Positions 23,451 through 33,155 of a stretch of DNA of 33,431 nucleotides are shown in pieces. Position 1 is the first letter of the stretch. Every line of letters starts with the position of its first letter. Position numbers and translations under genes: made by a program. The DNA is taken from positions 1 through 33,431 of the forward strand of contig JAGBDU010000047.1 in NCBI GenBank assembly GCA_017937285.1, given 5' to 3'. The notes beneath the pieces were generated by a model. It was not told where the DNA came from, did not search any database, and was given only the letters and a program-made list of their open reading frames with translations. The DNA comes from Clostridia bacterium. Its GTDB lineage: Bacteria; Bacillota; Clostridia; TANB77; CAG-508.

Positions 23451-24662
23451 ATGAAAGTTGCAATTATAAGTTCGGGCTTTTTGCCAATACCATCAAGCAA
23501 GGGTGGGGCGGTTGAAAGCCTAGTTGAAAGTTTATTAAAAAAGAATGAAGTATATGGTGATTTAGAAATAGAAGTTTTTAGTATATTCGATGAAGAATCA
23601 AATAACATGGCATTACAATATAAAAAGACTAACTTCTGTTTTATAAAAAAAAGTAAGTTTGCAGTTCTTTTCGACAAATGTATTTATTGGTGTGTAAAAA
23701 ATATATTAAAAAAAGAAAATAGTCATAGTTATAGATTTTTATTGCAAAGATTGCATTATTTAAAAAAAGTTAGTCGAAAATTAAAAGAAAATGATTATGA
23801 TAAGGTAATATTGGAAAATCATCCAACACAGTATTTAGCATTAAAATGGAAAAAAAATTATAAAAAATATGAAGGAAAATACTTTTATCATTGTCACAAT
23901 GAAATTGGAAAAACATACAAGTGTGATGATGTTATTAGGAAAACAGAGAATTTTATATGCATAAGTAATTTTATAAAGGAGCACTTAAAAAATAAGTTTG
24001 ATTTTATAAATGATAGAAATATATCTATTTTAAAAAATTGTATAGATGTGGAGAAATTTAATCAAGATGTTGATAAAGAAAGTATAAAAAATAAATATGG
24101 AATAGATTTAAATAAAAAAATAATTATGTATACAGGAAGATTAGTAGAAGAAAAAGGTATATTAAAACTAGTAGAAGCACTGGAATATATAAATACAAAT
24201 CAATATCAGCTAGTAATTGTTGGAGGTGTTGTTAGTAAAATAAATTTTGAAACAACATTTACTAAAAAACTAAAATTGGAATGTGAAAAGTATAAGAATA
24301 ATATTATATTTACAGGTTACATAGATCATGATAAAATAAACGAAATGTATAAGATTGCAGATATTGTAGTATTACCATCGATTTGGCAAGAACCTGCTGG
24401 ACTGACTATGCTTGAAGCAATGGCATCTGGAGCAGCACTAATTACTACAAATGTAGGAGGAATAAGTGAATATGTAAAAGAAGATGCTGCTGTTGTGTTA
24501 GAAAATAACGAAAATTTAAAAATAAATATAGCTAAAAGTATTAATGAATTACTAGAAAATGAAACATATAGATTAAATATTTGTAAAAATGGTTACAAAT
24601 ATGCAAAAGGGTATAATTTAGATAATTATTATAAAAATTTTGTAAAAATTTTGAAGTCGTGA
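23451..24662 (+). CDS. Glycosyltransferase family 4
   Basis: This 403-aa GT-B enzyme begins MKVAIISSGFLPIPSSKGGA, with the glycine-rich acceptor loop. The second domain has IIMYTGRLVEEKGILKLVEA, VIVGG and the EX7E motif in QEPAGLTMLEAMASGAALI, followed by GGISEYV. It is distinct from the EpsF-like pair in the same operon. The ribosome site is AAAGGAAA just before ATG. Downstream, the next ATG is 9 nt after the stop. The sugar is unknown. Confidence 0.9.
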   Translation: MKVAIISSGFLPIPSSKGGAVESLVESLLKKNEVYGDLEIEVFSIFDEESNNMALQYKKTNFCFIKKSKFAVLFDKCIYWCVKNILKKENSHSYRFLLQRLHYLKKVSRKLKENDYDKVILENHPTQYLALKWKKNYKKYEGKYFYHCHNEIGKTYKCDDVIRKTENFICISNFIKEHLKNKFDFINDRNISILKNCIDVEKFNQDVDKESIKNKYGIDLNKKIIMYTGRLVEEKGILKLVEALEYINTNQYQLVIVGGVVSKINFETTFTKKLKLECEKYKNNIIFTGYIDHDKINEMYKIADIVVLPSIWQEPAGLTMLEAMASGAALITTNVGGISEYVKEDAAVVLENNENLKINIAKSINELLENETYRLNICKNGYKYAKGYNLDNYYKNFVKILKS

Positions 24663-24671
24663 GGTAAAAAA

Positions 24672-25802
24672 ATGAAAAAAGTAGGAATATTAACATTTCA
24701 TGCAGCATATAATTATGGAGCTGTATTACAGGCATATGCATTAAAAGAAAAAATTCAAAAATTAGGATTTGAAACATATATAATAAACTTTAGAAGTGAT
24801 GGACAAAAACAACAATATTCAATAATAAATTTTAAAAAAATGGATATTGCAACAATTTCTAGAAATATTCAGAATTTTTTTTATTTTAATAAGATTAAAA
24901 AAAGAAATAATAAATTTGAGAAATTTATAGAACAAGATTTAAACATATATCCACAATTTGGTATAAACGAAAATCAAGTAAAGGAGTTAAGTAAAAAATT
25001 TGATTATATAGTAGTTGGAAGTGACCAGATATGGAATAATTCAGAAAAAATGCAAGACAAAAATGACATTTTTTTCTTGAATTTTGATGGAAATTTTAAA
25101 AGAATATCATATGCTGCATCTTTTGGAGATGATGCTACTCAATTGTTAAAGGATAAAGAAAAATTTATTCCTTGGTTAAAAAAATTTGATAATATTTCAG
25201 TAAGGGAAAATGAAGGGAAAAAATTATTAGATAGTATAAGTTTAGATTCAGTAATAACATTAGATCCAACTTTGTTATTAGAAAAAAAAGATTGGGAAAA
25301 TGTTATGAAGAAAATTAATTTAAAAAAGAAATATATATTATATTACTCTGTAAACAGCAGAAAATATTCTATCAATGTAACAAAAAAAATATCTAAAAAA
25401 TTAAATATGCCAGTAATAAATTTAGTACTTCACCCAAAATCAATGTTGTCTGGATTTAGGTATATTATAGATTGTGCACCAGATGAATTCTTAGCGTATA
25501 TAAAAAATGCAGAATTTATATGTACGAATTCATTTCATGGGACTGTTTTCTCAATAATTTTTGAAAAGCCATTTATTGCAATATTTGATGAAAAAGATGG
25601 GAAAATTGTAAAGGAAAATAGAAAGTACACTCTTTTGAATAATTTAAAATTAGATGATCATATTGTTACAGAGAGTTCTAGTATAGATATTGATAAATTT
25701 ATGAATTATGATTATTCTAAATCAAAAGAGCAGTTGGCTATTATTAGAAATAAATCAAATGAATTTTTAGAAAAAGCTTTAAAAGGAGAAAAAAATGATT
25801 GA
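24672..25802 (+). CDS. Polysaccharide pyruvyl transferase family protein (first copy)
   Basis: This 376-aa protein of the polysaccharide pyruvyl transferase family, whose known members add pyruvate ketals to sugars of exported polysaccharides, shows MKKVGILTFHAAYNYGAVLQ at the start, the DYIVVGSDQIWN segment, SVRENEGKKLL, TLDPTLLL, and the C-terminal ICTNSFHGTVFSIIFEKPF. The last 8 nt overlap the FrhB-like gene, which argues for tight co-expression. Members paired with FrhB-like proteins may have a different activity from classical pyruvylation; the exact reaction is not established from sequence. Confidence 0.85.
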   Translation: MKKVGILTFHAAYNYGAVLQAYALKEKIQKLGFETYIINFRSDGQKQQYSIINFKKMDIATISRNIQNFFYFNKIKKRNNKFEKFIEQDLNIYPQFGINENQVKELSKKFDYIVVGSDQIWNNSEKMQDKNDIFFLNFDGNFKRISYAASFGDDATQLLKDKEKFIPWLKKFDNISVRENEGKKLLDSISLDSVITLDPTLLLEKKDWENVMKKINLKKKYILYYSVNSRKYSINVTKKISKKLNMPVINLVLHPKSMLSGFRYIIDCAPDEFLAYIKNAEFICTNSFHGTVFSIIFEKPFIAIFDEKDGKIVKENRKYTLLNNLKLDDHIVTESSSIDIDKFMNYDYSKSKEQLAIIRNKSNEFLEKALKGEKND

Positions 25803-26976
25803 TTTTGAATTTGATAAACATTGTTATGGTTGTTCATTATGCAAATACAAATGCCCAAAGAATGCTATAGAAATGGCGTATAATGCAGAAGGATTCTTAA
25901 TACCAGTAATCGACAAAGAAAAATGTATTGAATGTGGTTTATGTGAAAAAATATGTCCTCATTTAAATGAACTCAAAAATAATACGATTAATGACGAAGA
26001 CGAAATCTTAGCAGCGTATAGAAAAGATATGAGAAACTATACAAAATATACTTCAAGTGGAATTTTTTCAGAGTTGGCTAAAAAATTTGTAAGTAGTGGG
26101 GATTTTGTAGCTGGTTGTGTATGGGACGAAAATATGAAAGCAAAGCATATTGTAACCAATGATATTAAGAATATAGAAAAAATTGCTGGCTCAAAATATG
26201 TTCAAAGTGATATACAGGAAATATATACTTCAGTAGATAAAATTCTAAAGGAGAATAAGAAAGTATTAATTTGTGGAACACCATGCCAAATAGCGGCAAT
26301 AAAAAAAGCTTTTAATAGTGAAAATTTATACACTATTGCCATAGTATGTCATGGAACACCATCGCCAAAGGTATGGGAAATATATAAACAAAAATTAGAA
26401 GAAAAAGAAAAGTCTAAGATGATTGATGCAAATTTTAGATATAAAGGAAAATATGGTTGGATTACTCCGTACACTAAGTATGACTTTAAAAATAAAAGTT
26501 CAGTTTCTAAGCTAAGTTTTACGGAAGATGCATATGTTATTGCATTTGGAGAAGATTTATTACATAGAAATAGTTGTTACAACTGCAAATATAAAGGAAC
26601 AAATAGTAATGCAGATATAATAATTGGAGATTATTGGGGATGTTCATCCAAATTATTAAAGAAAAGTCATAATAAAGGAATAAGTGCAGTAATAGTACAT
26701 ACAGAAAAAGGAAAAGAAATGCTTGAATTGATTTCAAATGAATTTGTATTTATTAAAGACTATAAAGAAAATATCTTAAAGGAAAATAATCCTATATTAA
26801 ATCCTGTTAAATATAATCCAAAGAGAGAAGTATTCTATGAAGAATTTAAAAGAAATAACGATATTGAAAAATTTAATTTATCTACTAATACATTAAAATA
26901 TAAGATAAAAAAAGTTCTATATAAATTATATTTTTTTGAACTGATAAAAAGGATAATTTATAAGTTTAAACATTAA
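25795..26976 (+). CDS. FrhB/F420-dehydrogenase beta subunit-like iron-sulfur protein
   Basis: This 393-aa protein has two ferredoxin-type 4Fe-4S motifs at the N-terminus: CYGCSLCKYKCP (9-20) and CIECGLCEKICP (43-54). They are followed by the coenzyme F420 hydrogenase/dehydrogenase beta-subunit region: YTSSGIFSELAKKF, ICGTPCQIAAIKKAF, and RNSCYNCKYKGTNSNADI with GDYWG. Bacteria of this type are not expected to use F420 for methanogenesis. Such proteins are common in polysaccharide clusters next to pyruvyl transferase-family genes, probably as flavin/iron-sulfur oxidoreductases acting on a sugar or its modification (inference). It overlaps the upstream gene by 8 nt. Confidence 0.87.
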   Translation: MIDFEFDKHCYGCSLCKYKCPKNAIEMAYNAEGFLIPVIDKEKCIECGLCEKICPHLNELKNNTINDEDEILAAYRKDMRNYTKYTSSGIFSELAKKFVSSGDFVAGCVWDENMKAKHIVTNDIKNIEKIAGSKYVQSDIQEIYTSVDKILKENKKVLICGTPCQIAAIKKAFNSENLYTIAIVCHGTPSPKVWEIYKQKLEEKEKSKMIDANFRYKGKYGWITPYTKYDFKNKSSVSKLSFTEDAYVIAFGEDLLHRNSCYNCKYKGTNSNADIIIGDYWGCSSKLLKKSHNKGISAVIVHTEKGKEMLELISNEFVFIKDYKENILKENNPILNPVKYNPKREVFYEEFKRNNDIEKFNLSTNTLKYKIKKVLYKLYFFELIKRIIYKFKH

Positions 26977-26987
26977 GAGGTGAAAAA

Positions 26988-28058
26988 ATGCGAAGCGAAA
27001 TAAGTATAGTAGTACCAATTTATAATTCTAAAAATACAATTGAAAGATGTGTAAAATCTATTATGAATCAAACCTTTAATGATATTTCTATAATTTTAGT
27101 CGACGATGGGTCAACAGATGAAAGTTATGAATTATGTAAAAGGATGAGCAAAGAGGACAAAAGAATAAATTTGATACACCAAGAAAATAAAGGAGTTTCA
27201 GCAGCTAGAAATAATGGAATAAGACAAGCAAATTCGAATTATATTATGTTTGTAGATTCAGATGATTATATTGATTTAAATATATGTAAAGTATTACATG
27301 AATTCGTAAAGAAAAATGATTGTGATATAGGTATTGTAAATAAAGTATTTAAAAAGGATAATAAAATAATAAAAAATGTTCTATATAATGAAGATAGCAT
27401 AATAAGGCAAGGTAGTGAAAAAGACTTATTTAGTTTAGATTTATTTTCAGATTTTTTTGATGACAAGATGAATAAAGTACAATACTTATCGTGTGGTGTT
27501 ACAGCAAAATTATTTAAATTAGATATGATACAGAATAATAAAATTAATTTTTTTGAGGATTGCAATTATGGGGAAGATGTATTATTTAATTTATATGCTT
27601 ATGAAAAAGCAAAAAAAATAGGATATTATAATTACGATGGTTATAATTTTATAATTAGTCCAAATTCTACGACGCATAAATATAAAAAAAATTGGATGGA
27701 ATATCATAAAAAATTCATAGAAAGAATAGATGAATTTAATAAAACTTACAAGAAGGATAATAGATTCATTGAATCAGCTAATATGATGAAAGCAACGAGA
27801 ATTTCAGGATTAGCTAGTTCGTATTTTTTTCATTATGATAATAAAATTAAATTTAAGGAAAAATACAAATCGTATTGTAAGTTCATTAATGAAAGTACAT
27901 ATAAAAGTGCAATTAAGAATGTAAATTTTAGAATGCTAACAAATAATCAAAAAATAATAATTTTTTTAGAAAGAGTGCATTGTAGTATTATTGTTGCAAT
28001 AATTAGTACCATAAAAAATAGAAAGGAGAAGAGATTAAAATGCAAGAAAAAACTATAA
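26988..28058 (+). CDS. Glycosyltransferase family 2
   Basis: This 356-aa GT-A fold enzyme begins ISIVVPIYNSKNTIERCVKS and has ILVDDGSTDES, AARNNGI and the metal-binding DxD region MFVDSDDYID. The middle, YGEDVLFNLYAY, carries the usual acidic catalytic-base motif. The basic tail ends KRLKCKKKL and is not predicted to be a membrane segment. AAGAGGTGA precedes ATG. Its end overlaps the next gene by 19 nt. Confidence 0.92.
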   Translation: MRSEISIVVPIYNSKNTIERCVKSIMNQTFNDISIILVDDGSTDESYELCKRMSKEDKRINLIHQENKGVSAARNNGIRQANSNYIMFVDSDDYIDLNICKVLHEFVKKNDCDIGIVNKVFKKDNKIIKNVLYNEDSIIRQGSEKDLFSLDLFSDFFDDKMNKVQYLSCGVTAKLFKLDMIQNNKINFFEDCNYGEDVLFNLYAYEKAKKIGYYNYDGYNFIISPNSTTHKYKKNWMEYHKKFIERIDEFNKTYKKDNRFIESANMMKATRISGLASSYFFHYDNKIKFKEKYKSYCKFINESTYKSAIKNVNFRMLTNNQKIIIFLERVHCSIIVAIISTIKNRKEKRLKCKKKL

Positions 28059-29245
28059 GAGTTTTACAACATATGAGAGTTCTTGACTCTGGAGGAATAG
28101 AGGCATTTGTATTTGCAAATTACAAGGCAATGGATAGAAAAAAAGTTATTTTTGATTTTTTGGTAACAAGGGACAAAGAGGAGTTTTATGACAAAGAAAT
28201 AAAAAAATTAGGTGGAGAAAAAATAATATTAAATTTCAAGAAAAGTAAAAATTCTTTTATAAATGTTTTAAATCAAGCTAAATCGTTTTATAAATTTTGT
28301 AAAGAAAATAAAGAAAAATATTCTGTTATACATTTTCAAAGTATTGGTGCTAATGGTTTTTTTGATATAATTGCTGCTAAAATGGCAGGAATACCATGTA
28401 GAATTGCACATTCTCATATTGCTAATGATATTAAGCCAGCACATAATTCAAATAAGAAAGAAGTAGGTAAGTTAAGAAGAATGACTGTCTTATTAAGACA
28501 AAATATAATAAGATTATTAGTATCAAAAAATAGTACGGATTTTTTTGGATGCTCAAAAATGGCCTGTGAATGGATGTATACAAAGAAAATAAATAAAAAT
28601 AAAGCAATAGTTGTAAAAAATCCAATAGATGTAAAAAAATTCAAATACAATGATAATTACAGAACTGAAATTAGAAAGAGTTTAAATATAGAAAATAAAT
28701 ATGTAATAGGTCATGTTGGAAGATTTGTGTATTCAAAAAATCATATGTTTCTATTAGAACAATTTGCTCAGTTTTCAAAAATAAATGAAGACGCTGTATT
28801 GATACTGGTAGGCGGGGGCATCTTAGAAAATGAAATTTTAGGAAAGATAAAATCACTAGGTATTGAAGAAAGAGTAATATTATATGGTGAAACAGATAGT
28901 GTATATAAATTATATAGTGCATTTGATGTTTTTTGGTTTCCATCTGTGTATGAAGGTCTAGGAATTGTTTTAATTGAAGCTCAAGCAAATGGGTTACCAA
29001 TTATAGCATCAAGTAATATTCCAAGTGAAGTTAAAATAACTGATAACTTTTATTTTGTAGACATTAATAAAAAAAATGAATGGATAAGAATAATGAAAGA
29101 AAAAAATATATGTAGAAACAATGATAAAAATTTTGAAGCTGTAATTAATTCTGGTTATGATATAAAGGATGTATCAAATTTTCTTCAAAATTTTTATATA
29201 AATCATTCTAAAAGGGAGAATAAATATGAAAATCAGCGTAAGTGA
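28040..29245 (+). CDS. Glycosyltransferase family 4 (second EpsF-like)
   Basis: This 401-aa GT-B enzyme is paralogous to the gene at 22281. It starts IRVLQHMRVLDSGGIEAFVF and has ALILVGGG-like and FPSVYEGLGIVLIEAQANG segments, the last carrying EX7E, and IGHVGRFVYSKNHMFLLEQ. The AAGGAG ribosome site lies inside the end of the GT2 gene, and its own 3' end overlaps the Wzy gene by 20 nt, so these three genes are probably translationally coupled. Sugar specificity is unknown. Confidence 0.9.
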   Translation: MQEKTIRVLQHMRVLDSGGIEAFVFANYKAMDRKKVIFDFLVTRDKEEFYDKEIKKLGGEKIILNFKKSKNSFINVLNQAKSFYKFCKENKEKYSVIHFQSIGANGFFDIIAAKMAGIPCRIAHSHIANDIKPAHNSNKKEVGKLRRMTVLLRQNIIRLLVSKNSTDFFGCSKMACEWMYTKKINKNKAIVVKNPIDVKKFKYNDNYRTEIRKSLNIENKYVIGHVGRFVYSKNHMFLLEQFAQFSKINEDAVLILVGGGILENEILGKIKSLGIEERVILYGETDSVYKLYSAFDVFWFPSVYEGLGIVLIEAQANGLPIIASSNIPSEVKITDNFYFVDINKKNEWIRIMKEKNICRNNDKNFEAVINSGYDIKDVSNFLQNFYINHSKRENKYENQRK

Positions 29246-30440
29246 TTTATATAATTCAAAAATATTCTTAATACTGACTATGTTGGCATTTTACAAACCT
29301 GGTATTTTTAATTATCTAAGTCAATTTAAAATGGTGAATTTAGTGTATAACATACTGCAAATTGCTATTGTTATTATAATTTTGATATTTTCATTTATAT
29401 CAAAGAAAAAATCGAAAATTATAATGAATATATCAGTCTTTTATTGTGCATTGCTTATATGTACAATTATTAATAATGGAAAAACATTTAGCGTATTAAA
29501 AACCTTGTTGTATTTATGGGCATTTGTATTATTTGTGGATCAAGCGATGCAAAAAAATGCAAAACTTTTTATAAAAGTTGGACATGGCGTATTAGGAGTA
29601 TTAGCTTTAATTAATCTAATATCAGTAGTAGCTTGTCCAAATGGTTTGTTTGTTACAGAATATTATCATAATAAATTTTATTTTATGAATACTAAAAATG
29701 GATTTATTGGTTTTATATTACCATTTGTAATATTAGGTTTATTAAATTACAATATAGAAAAAAATGTAAAAAATATGTGTTGTTTAATATTTGATTTTTT
29801 TATTGCTTTTTTTACAATGGTATTAGGAGATTCTTCTACGGGTTTATTAACTTTTATTATATTGATGGTACAAATTTTATTTATTTGTAACAAGAAAGCA
29901 TTCGCTAAGATAGCAAAAATTTTTATATATTTATTAATAATATTTACGATAGGAATAGTTTTCTTTAGAATACAATATTATTTTAGCAACATTATAGAAG
30001 GAATATTTCATAAGTCAGCAGATTTATCAATGAGAACGGAAATTTGGGATGTAGCAATAAAAATGATAAAGAAAAGACCTATAATTGGCTTTGGATGGGA
30101 TATTAATAATGGAAACATACTGATTGGATCAACATATTATTATTCTCATAATATGTTATTAGAAATTATGGTATCTGGAGGCATCTTAGCTCTAATGGCA
30201 TTTTTTGGAATATATATGAAAATATTTAATAAAATAAAAAATAGTAAAATAACTTCTAATGGAATATGGTATGTTTTAATGGGATTGATATGTTATACTA
30301 TTTTGGCAATTACTGAAGCACCACTTGCATCATATGGCTTCTATATGTTATTTGTAATTGCTTATTCAGATTATTTTTATAAGGAAAAAGGCGGTGAAAA
30401 AAGTTTTTATGAAAAAAATATTATTAATAAATCAAGGTAA
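29226..30440 (+). CDS. O-antigen ligase/Wzy-like polysaccharide polymerase
   Basis: This 404-aa protein has about ten to eleven hydrophobic segments and a longer outside loop (about 255-300) containing SMRTEIWDVAIKMIKKRPIIGFGW, a pattern typical of the Wzy_C/O-antigen ligase family. Such proteins polymerise repeat units on the outer face of the membrane. Its place in an operon with an initiating transferase and a Wzx-type flippase supports polymerase rather than ligase activity. Sequence conservation is low in this family, so the call rests on topology, the loop motif and context. Its end overlaps the next gene by 32 nt. Confidence 0.8.
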   Translation: MKISVSDLYNSKIFLILTMLAFYKPGIFNYLSQFKMVNLVYNILQIAIVIIILIFSFISKKKSKIIMNISVFYCALLICTIINNGKTFSVLKTLLYLWAFVLFVDQAMQKNAKLFIKVGHGVLGVLALINLISVVACPNGLFVTEYYHNKFYFMNTKNGFIGFILPFVILGLLNYNIEKNVKNMCCLIFDFFIAFFTMVLGDSSTGLLTFIILMVQILFICNKKAFAKIAKIFIYLLIIFTIGIVFFRIQYYFSNIIEGIFHKSADLSMRTEIWDVAIKMIKKRPIIGFGWDINNGNILIGSTYYYSHNMLLEIMVSGGILALMAFFGIYMKIFNKIKNSKITSNGIWYVLMGLICYTILAITEAPLASYGFYMLFVIAYSDYFYKEKGGEKSFYEKNIINKSR

Positions 30441-31452
30441 CACTACTAATTATGGCGATATTGCAATAAAAGATACAATACAAAAATTTTTTGAAACAAA
30501 TGAGATAGATGTTGATTTTTGTCCTTTTTGGGATGATAAAAAAATATATATAAAGAAAAAGAATATATTAACTAAAGTAATATTTCATATACCGTATTTT
30601 CTAGATAAACTGTATGAATACAGAATGAAGAAAACTCTTGAAAGCATAAAAGAATACGATGCAATTGTTATTGGTGGAGGTGAATTGTTATGTGGACATA
30701 GAGGTTTTAACTCTGCTTTATATGTTTGGTCAAAATATACTAAGAAAAATAAAAAAAAATTGCATCTTATTGGCGTTAGTGGGGATTTGGAAATGCCAAA
30801 GTATCTTATAAAAAGAAATAAAAAGGCAATTAAAGATATTACAAGTATTAGTGTAAGAGATATGAAAACTTATAATATAGTCAAAGAAAATTATAACAAA
30901 AGTGTACTATATTATCCTGATGTTGTATTTTCATATAATAAAGTTATTAGTCAATCAAAAAATAAAAATAATAATGTGAGAAACTATATTTTATGTGTTC
31001 CAATAAGATATTGTAAACAATTAGAAAATGGATTAAATATAAAAAGTGAAAAAGAATATTTTGAGTATATGTCTAATTTAATTAAAGATGAACAAAAAAA
31101 TGTGATTATAACAAGTACTGTAAATATAGATGAAAACACAGCTTGGAAGTTTTACCAATATCTAAAGGAAAAATGCAAAGACAAAAATATTGAATATAAA
31201 AAGTATTCAAATATAAATGATTACATAGAATTAATCAATAAAAGTAAAATTATTATATCGGCAAGAATGCATGCTCTTATTTTAGGATTAATTAATGATT
31301 GTAATATAATTACAATTCCATTTAAAACAAAATTAGAAATATTTAAGGATGAGTATGAGAAAAAATTTAATAAAGTTGAAACAGTAAATAACTCTTGGAT
31401 GGGACTAGAGATACTTGTAGAAGCTATAAAAGAAGGAGAAAAAAATGAATGA
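30409..31452 (+). CDS. Polysaccharide pyruvyl transferase family protein (second copy)
   Basis: This is a second member of the pyruvyl transferase family, 347 aa from the chosen start. It begins MKKILLINQGNTTNYGDIAI, shows AIVIGGGELLCGHRG (about 85-99), then SISVRDMKTYNIV, YYPDVVFS and IISARMHALILGLI near the end. Its N-terminus (NTTNYGD and GGGELL) is of the WcaK/CsaB-like type, different from the first copy. The frame is open upstream to 30358, but the ATG at 30409 follows GGCGGTGA and gives a normal N-terminus. It overlaps Wzy by 32 nt and the flippase by 8 nt. Confidence 0.83.
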   Translation: MKKILLINQGNTTNYGDIAIKDTIQKFFETNEIDVDFCPFWDDKKIYIKKKNILTKVIFHIPYFLDKLYEYRMKKTLESIKEYDAIVIGGGELLCGHRGFNSALYVWSKYTKKNKKKLHLIGVSGDLEMPKYLIKRNKKAIKDITSISVRDMKTYNIVKENYNKSVLYYPDVVFSYNKVISQSKNKNNNVRNYILCVPIRYCKQLENGLNIKSEKEYFEYMSNLIKDEQKNVIITSTVNIDENTAWKFYQYLKEKCKDKNIEYKKYSNINDYIELINKSKIIISARMHALILGLINDCNIITIPFKTKLEIFKDEYEKKFNKVETVNNSWMGLEILVEAIKEGEKNE

Positions 31453-32998
31453 AAACAGAACAAATAATGCAATTAGAAATGTGAAAACTGGAGCAATAGT
31501 ACAGTTTATAAATCGTATAATGGCTTTTGTTGTTCAAACTGTTTTTATAAAAGTATTAAATGCAGAATATTTAGGAGTAAATGGACTATTTACTAATATA
31601 TTAACAATTTTATCATTTACCGAATTAGGAATTGGAACTGCTATAATATTTAGTATGTATAAACCTGTTGCAAATGAAGATAAAGAAAAAATAAAAAGCC
31701 TAATGAAATTATATAAAAAATCTTATAATATTATAGGTTGTATAGTTTTTTTATTAGGACTATGTATAATACCATTTTTAGGAATTATTATTAAAGAAGC
31801 TCCAAATATAAAAGAAAATTTAACATATATATATATATTATTTTTATTTAATACATCAGTTTCTTATTTTTTTACATATAAAAAGTCAATAATATATGCA
31901 CACCAAAAACAAAGTATTATAGATAACATAGATAGTATATTTTATTTAATAAAAAGTATATTACTAATTTTATTTTTATATATAACAAAAAACTATATTG
32001 TATATTTGTGTGTGCAAATAGGTACAACTATTATTGAGAATGTCGTTATCTCAATAAAAGCAGATAAATTATATCCATATTTAAAAGAAAAGAATGTAGA
32101 AAAATTAGATAGGAAAGAAAGTAAAAGTATTTTTGATAATGTTAAATCATTAATTATATATAAACTAGGTGGAGTAATAATGAATGGAACAGATAATATC
32201 TTAATATCTGCTTTAATAAATGTAAATACAGTTGGATATTGTTCGAATTATGTTTTGATAATAAATTCTGTAAAAGGAATTGTATATTCTGCCCTAAATG
32301 GTGTATCAGCAAGTGTAGGAAATCTTAATGCTATGGGAAATCCAGAAAAAAAAGAAAGAGTTTTTTACCAAATTACATTTGTTAATTATATAGTTTATTC
32401 ATTTGTAACAATTGCTTTCATTGTATTATTAAACCCATTTATAAAAATTTGGCTAGGAGAGAGCTATGTATTAGGCATATCAGTATCTATTGCATTAGCA
32501 ATAAGTGCTTTTATTGAAGGAATGAGAAATCCAGGTTATACATTTAGAACAACTTTAGGACTTTTTAAAAAGGGAAGAAAAACGCCATATATTGGAGCTG
32601 TTACAAATATTATACTTTCTATTATATTGGGAAAGACTATAGGTGTAACAGGAATATTTATAGCGACAGCAATAGCACAACTTGTATCATATTCATGGAT
32701 TGACCCATATTTAATACACAAATATGAATTCAAAACATCTGTTAGCAAATATTTTAAAAAATATAGTGTTTATGCAATCGTTTTTACTATTAGTACATGT
32801 ATAACTTTATTTGTATCACAATTAATTAAAATTGAGGGAATTATTGGGCTTATACTAAAAGCAATAGTTGTTTGTATTATTCCAAATTTAATTAATTTAC
32901 TAGTATATTACAGAACAGAGGAGTTTAAAGAGTTAAAAATAAAAATATTAGACCCAATAATTAGTAAATTTACAAGAAAAATAAAAAATGTGGCATAA
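31445..32998 (+). CDS. Wzx-like polysaccharide flippase
   Basis: This 517-aa protein of the MATE/MVF-type polysaccharide exporter superfamily has about 12-14 hydrophobic segments. The N-terminus (AIRNVKTGAIVQFINRIMAF, LNAEYLGVNGLFTNILTILS, ELGIGTAIIFSMYKPVA) is typical of the oligosaccharide flippase/export group in Gram-positive capsule clusters. It would move undecaprenyl-linked repeat units across the membrane before polymerisation. GAAGGAG lies just before ATG inside the previous gene. It is the last gene of the operon, followed by a terminator. Confidence 0.88.
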   Translation: MNENRTNNAIRNVKTGAIVQFINRIMAFVVQTVFIKVLNAEYLGVNGLFTNILTILSFTELGIGTAIIFSMYKPVANEDKEKIKSLMKLYKKSYNIIGCIVFLLGLCIIPFLGIIIKEAPNIKENLTYIYILFLFNTSVSYFFTYKKSIIYAHQKQSIIDNIDSIFYLIKSILLILFLYITKNYIVYLCVQIGTTIIENVVISIKADKLYPYLKEKNVEKLDRKESKSIFDNVKSLIIYKLGGVIMNGTDNILISALINVNTVGYCSNYVLIINSVKGIVYSALNGVSASVGNLNAMGNPEKKERVFYQITFVNYIVYSFVTIAFIVLLNPFIKIWLGESYVLGISVSIALAISAFIEGMRNPGYTFRTTLGLFKKGRKTPYIGAVTNIILSIILGKTIGVTGIFIATAIAQLVSYSWIDPYLIHKYEFKTSVSKYFKKYSVYAIVFTISTCITLFVSQLIKIEGIIGLILKAIVVCIIPNLINLLVYYRTEEFKELKIKILDPIISKFTRKIKNVA

Positions 32999-33042
32999 CA
33001 ATACTAATAATTCGACAAATTTCGACGTTAGTGTAAAATTTA

Positions 33043-33080
33043 TGTAGGCAAAATATAAAAATTTGTCTACATATTTTTTA
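33043..33080 (+). terminator. Intrinsic terminator of the polysaccharide operon
   Basis: TGTAGGCAAA (33043-33052) pairs with about 33062-33071, including one G-U pair, followed by a T-run at 33073-33079. Confidence 0.7.
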
Positions 33081-33155
33081 TTATATATTGAAAAAACATG
33101 GTTAATCCAATACAATGTGGTTGTCTAAAAATACACAACGAAAGGATAAATAACC

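Noticed and set aside
25795..26976. Hydrogenase or F420-dependent methanogenic enzyme
   Set aside because: The context is a polysaccharide operon without any hydrogenase subunits; the similarity is to the FrhB-like family in general.
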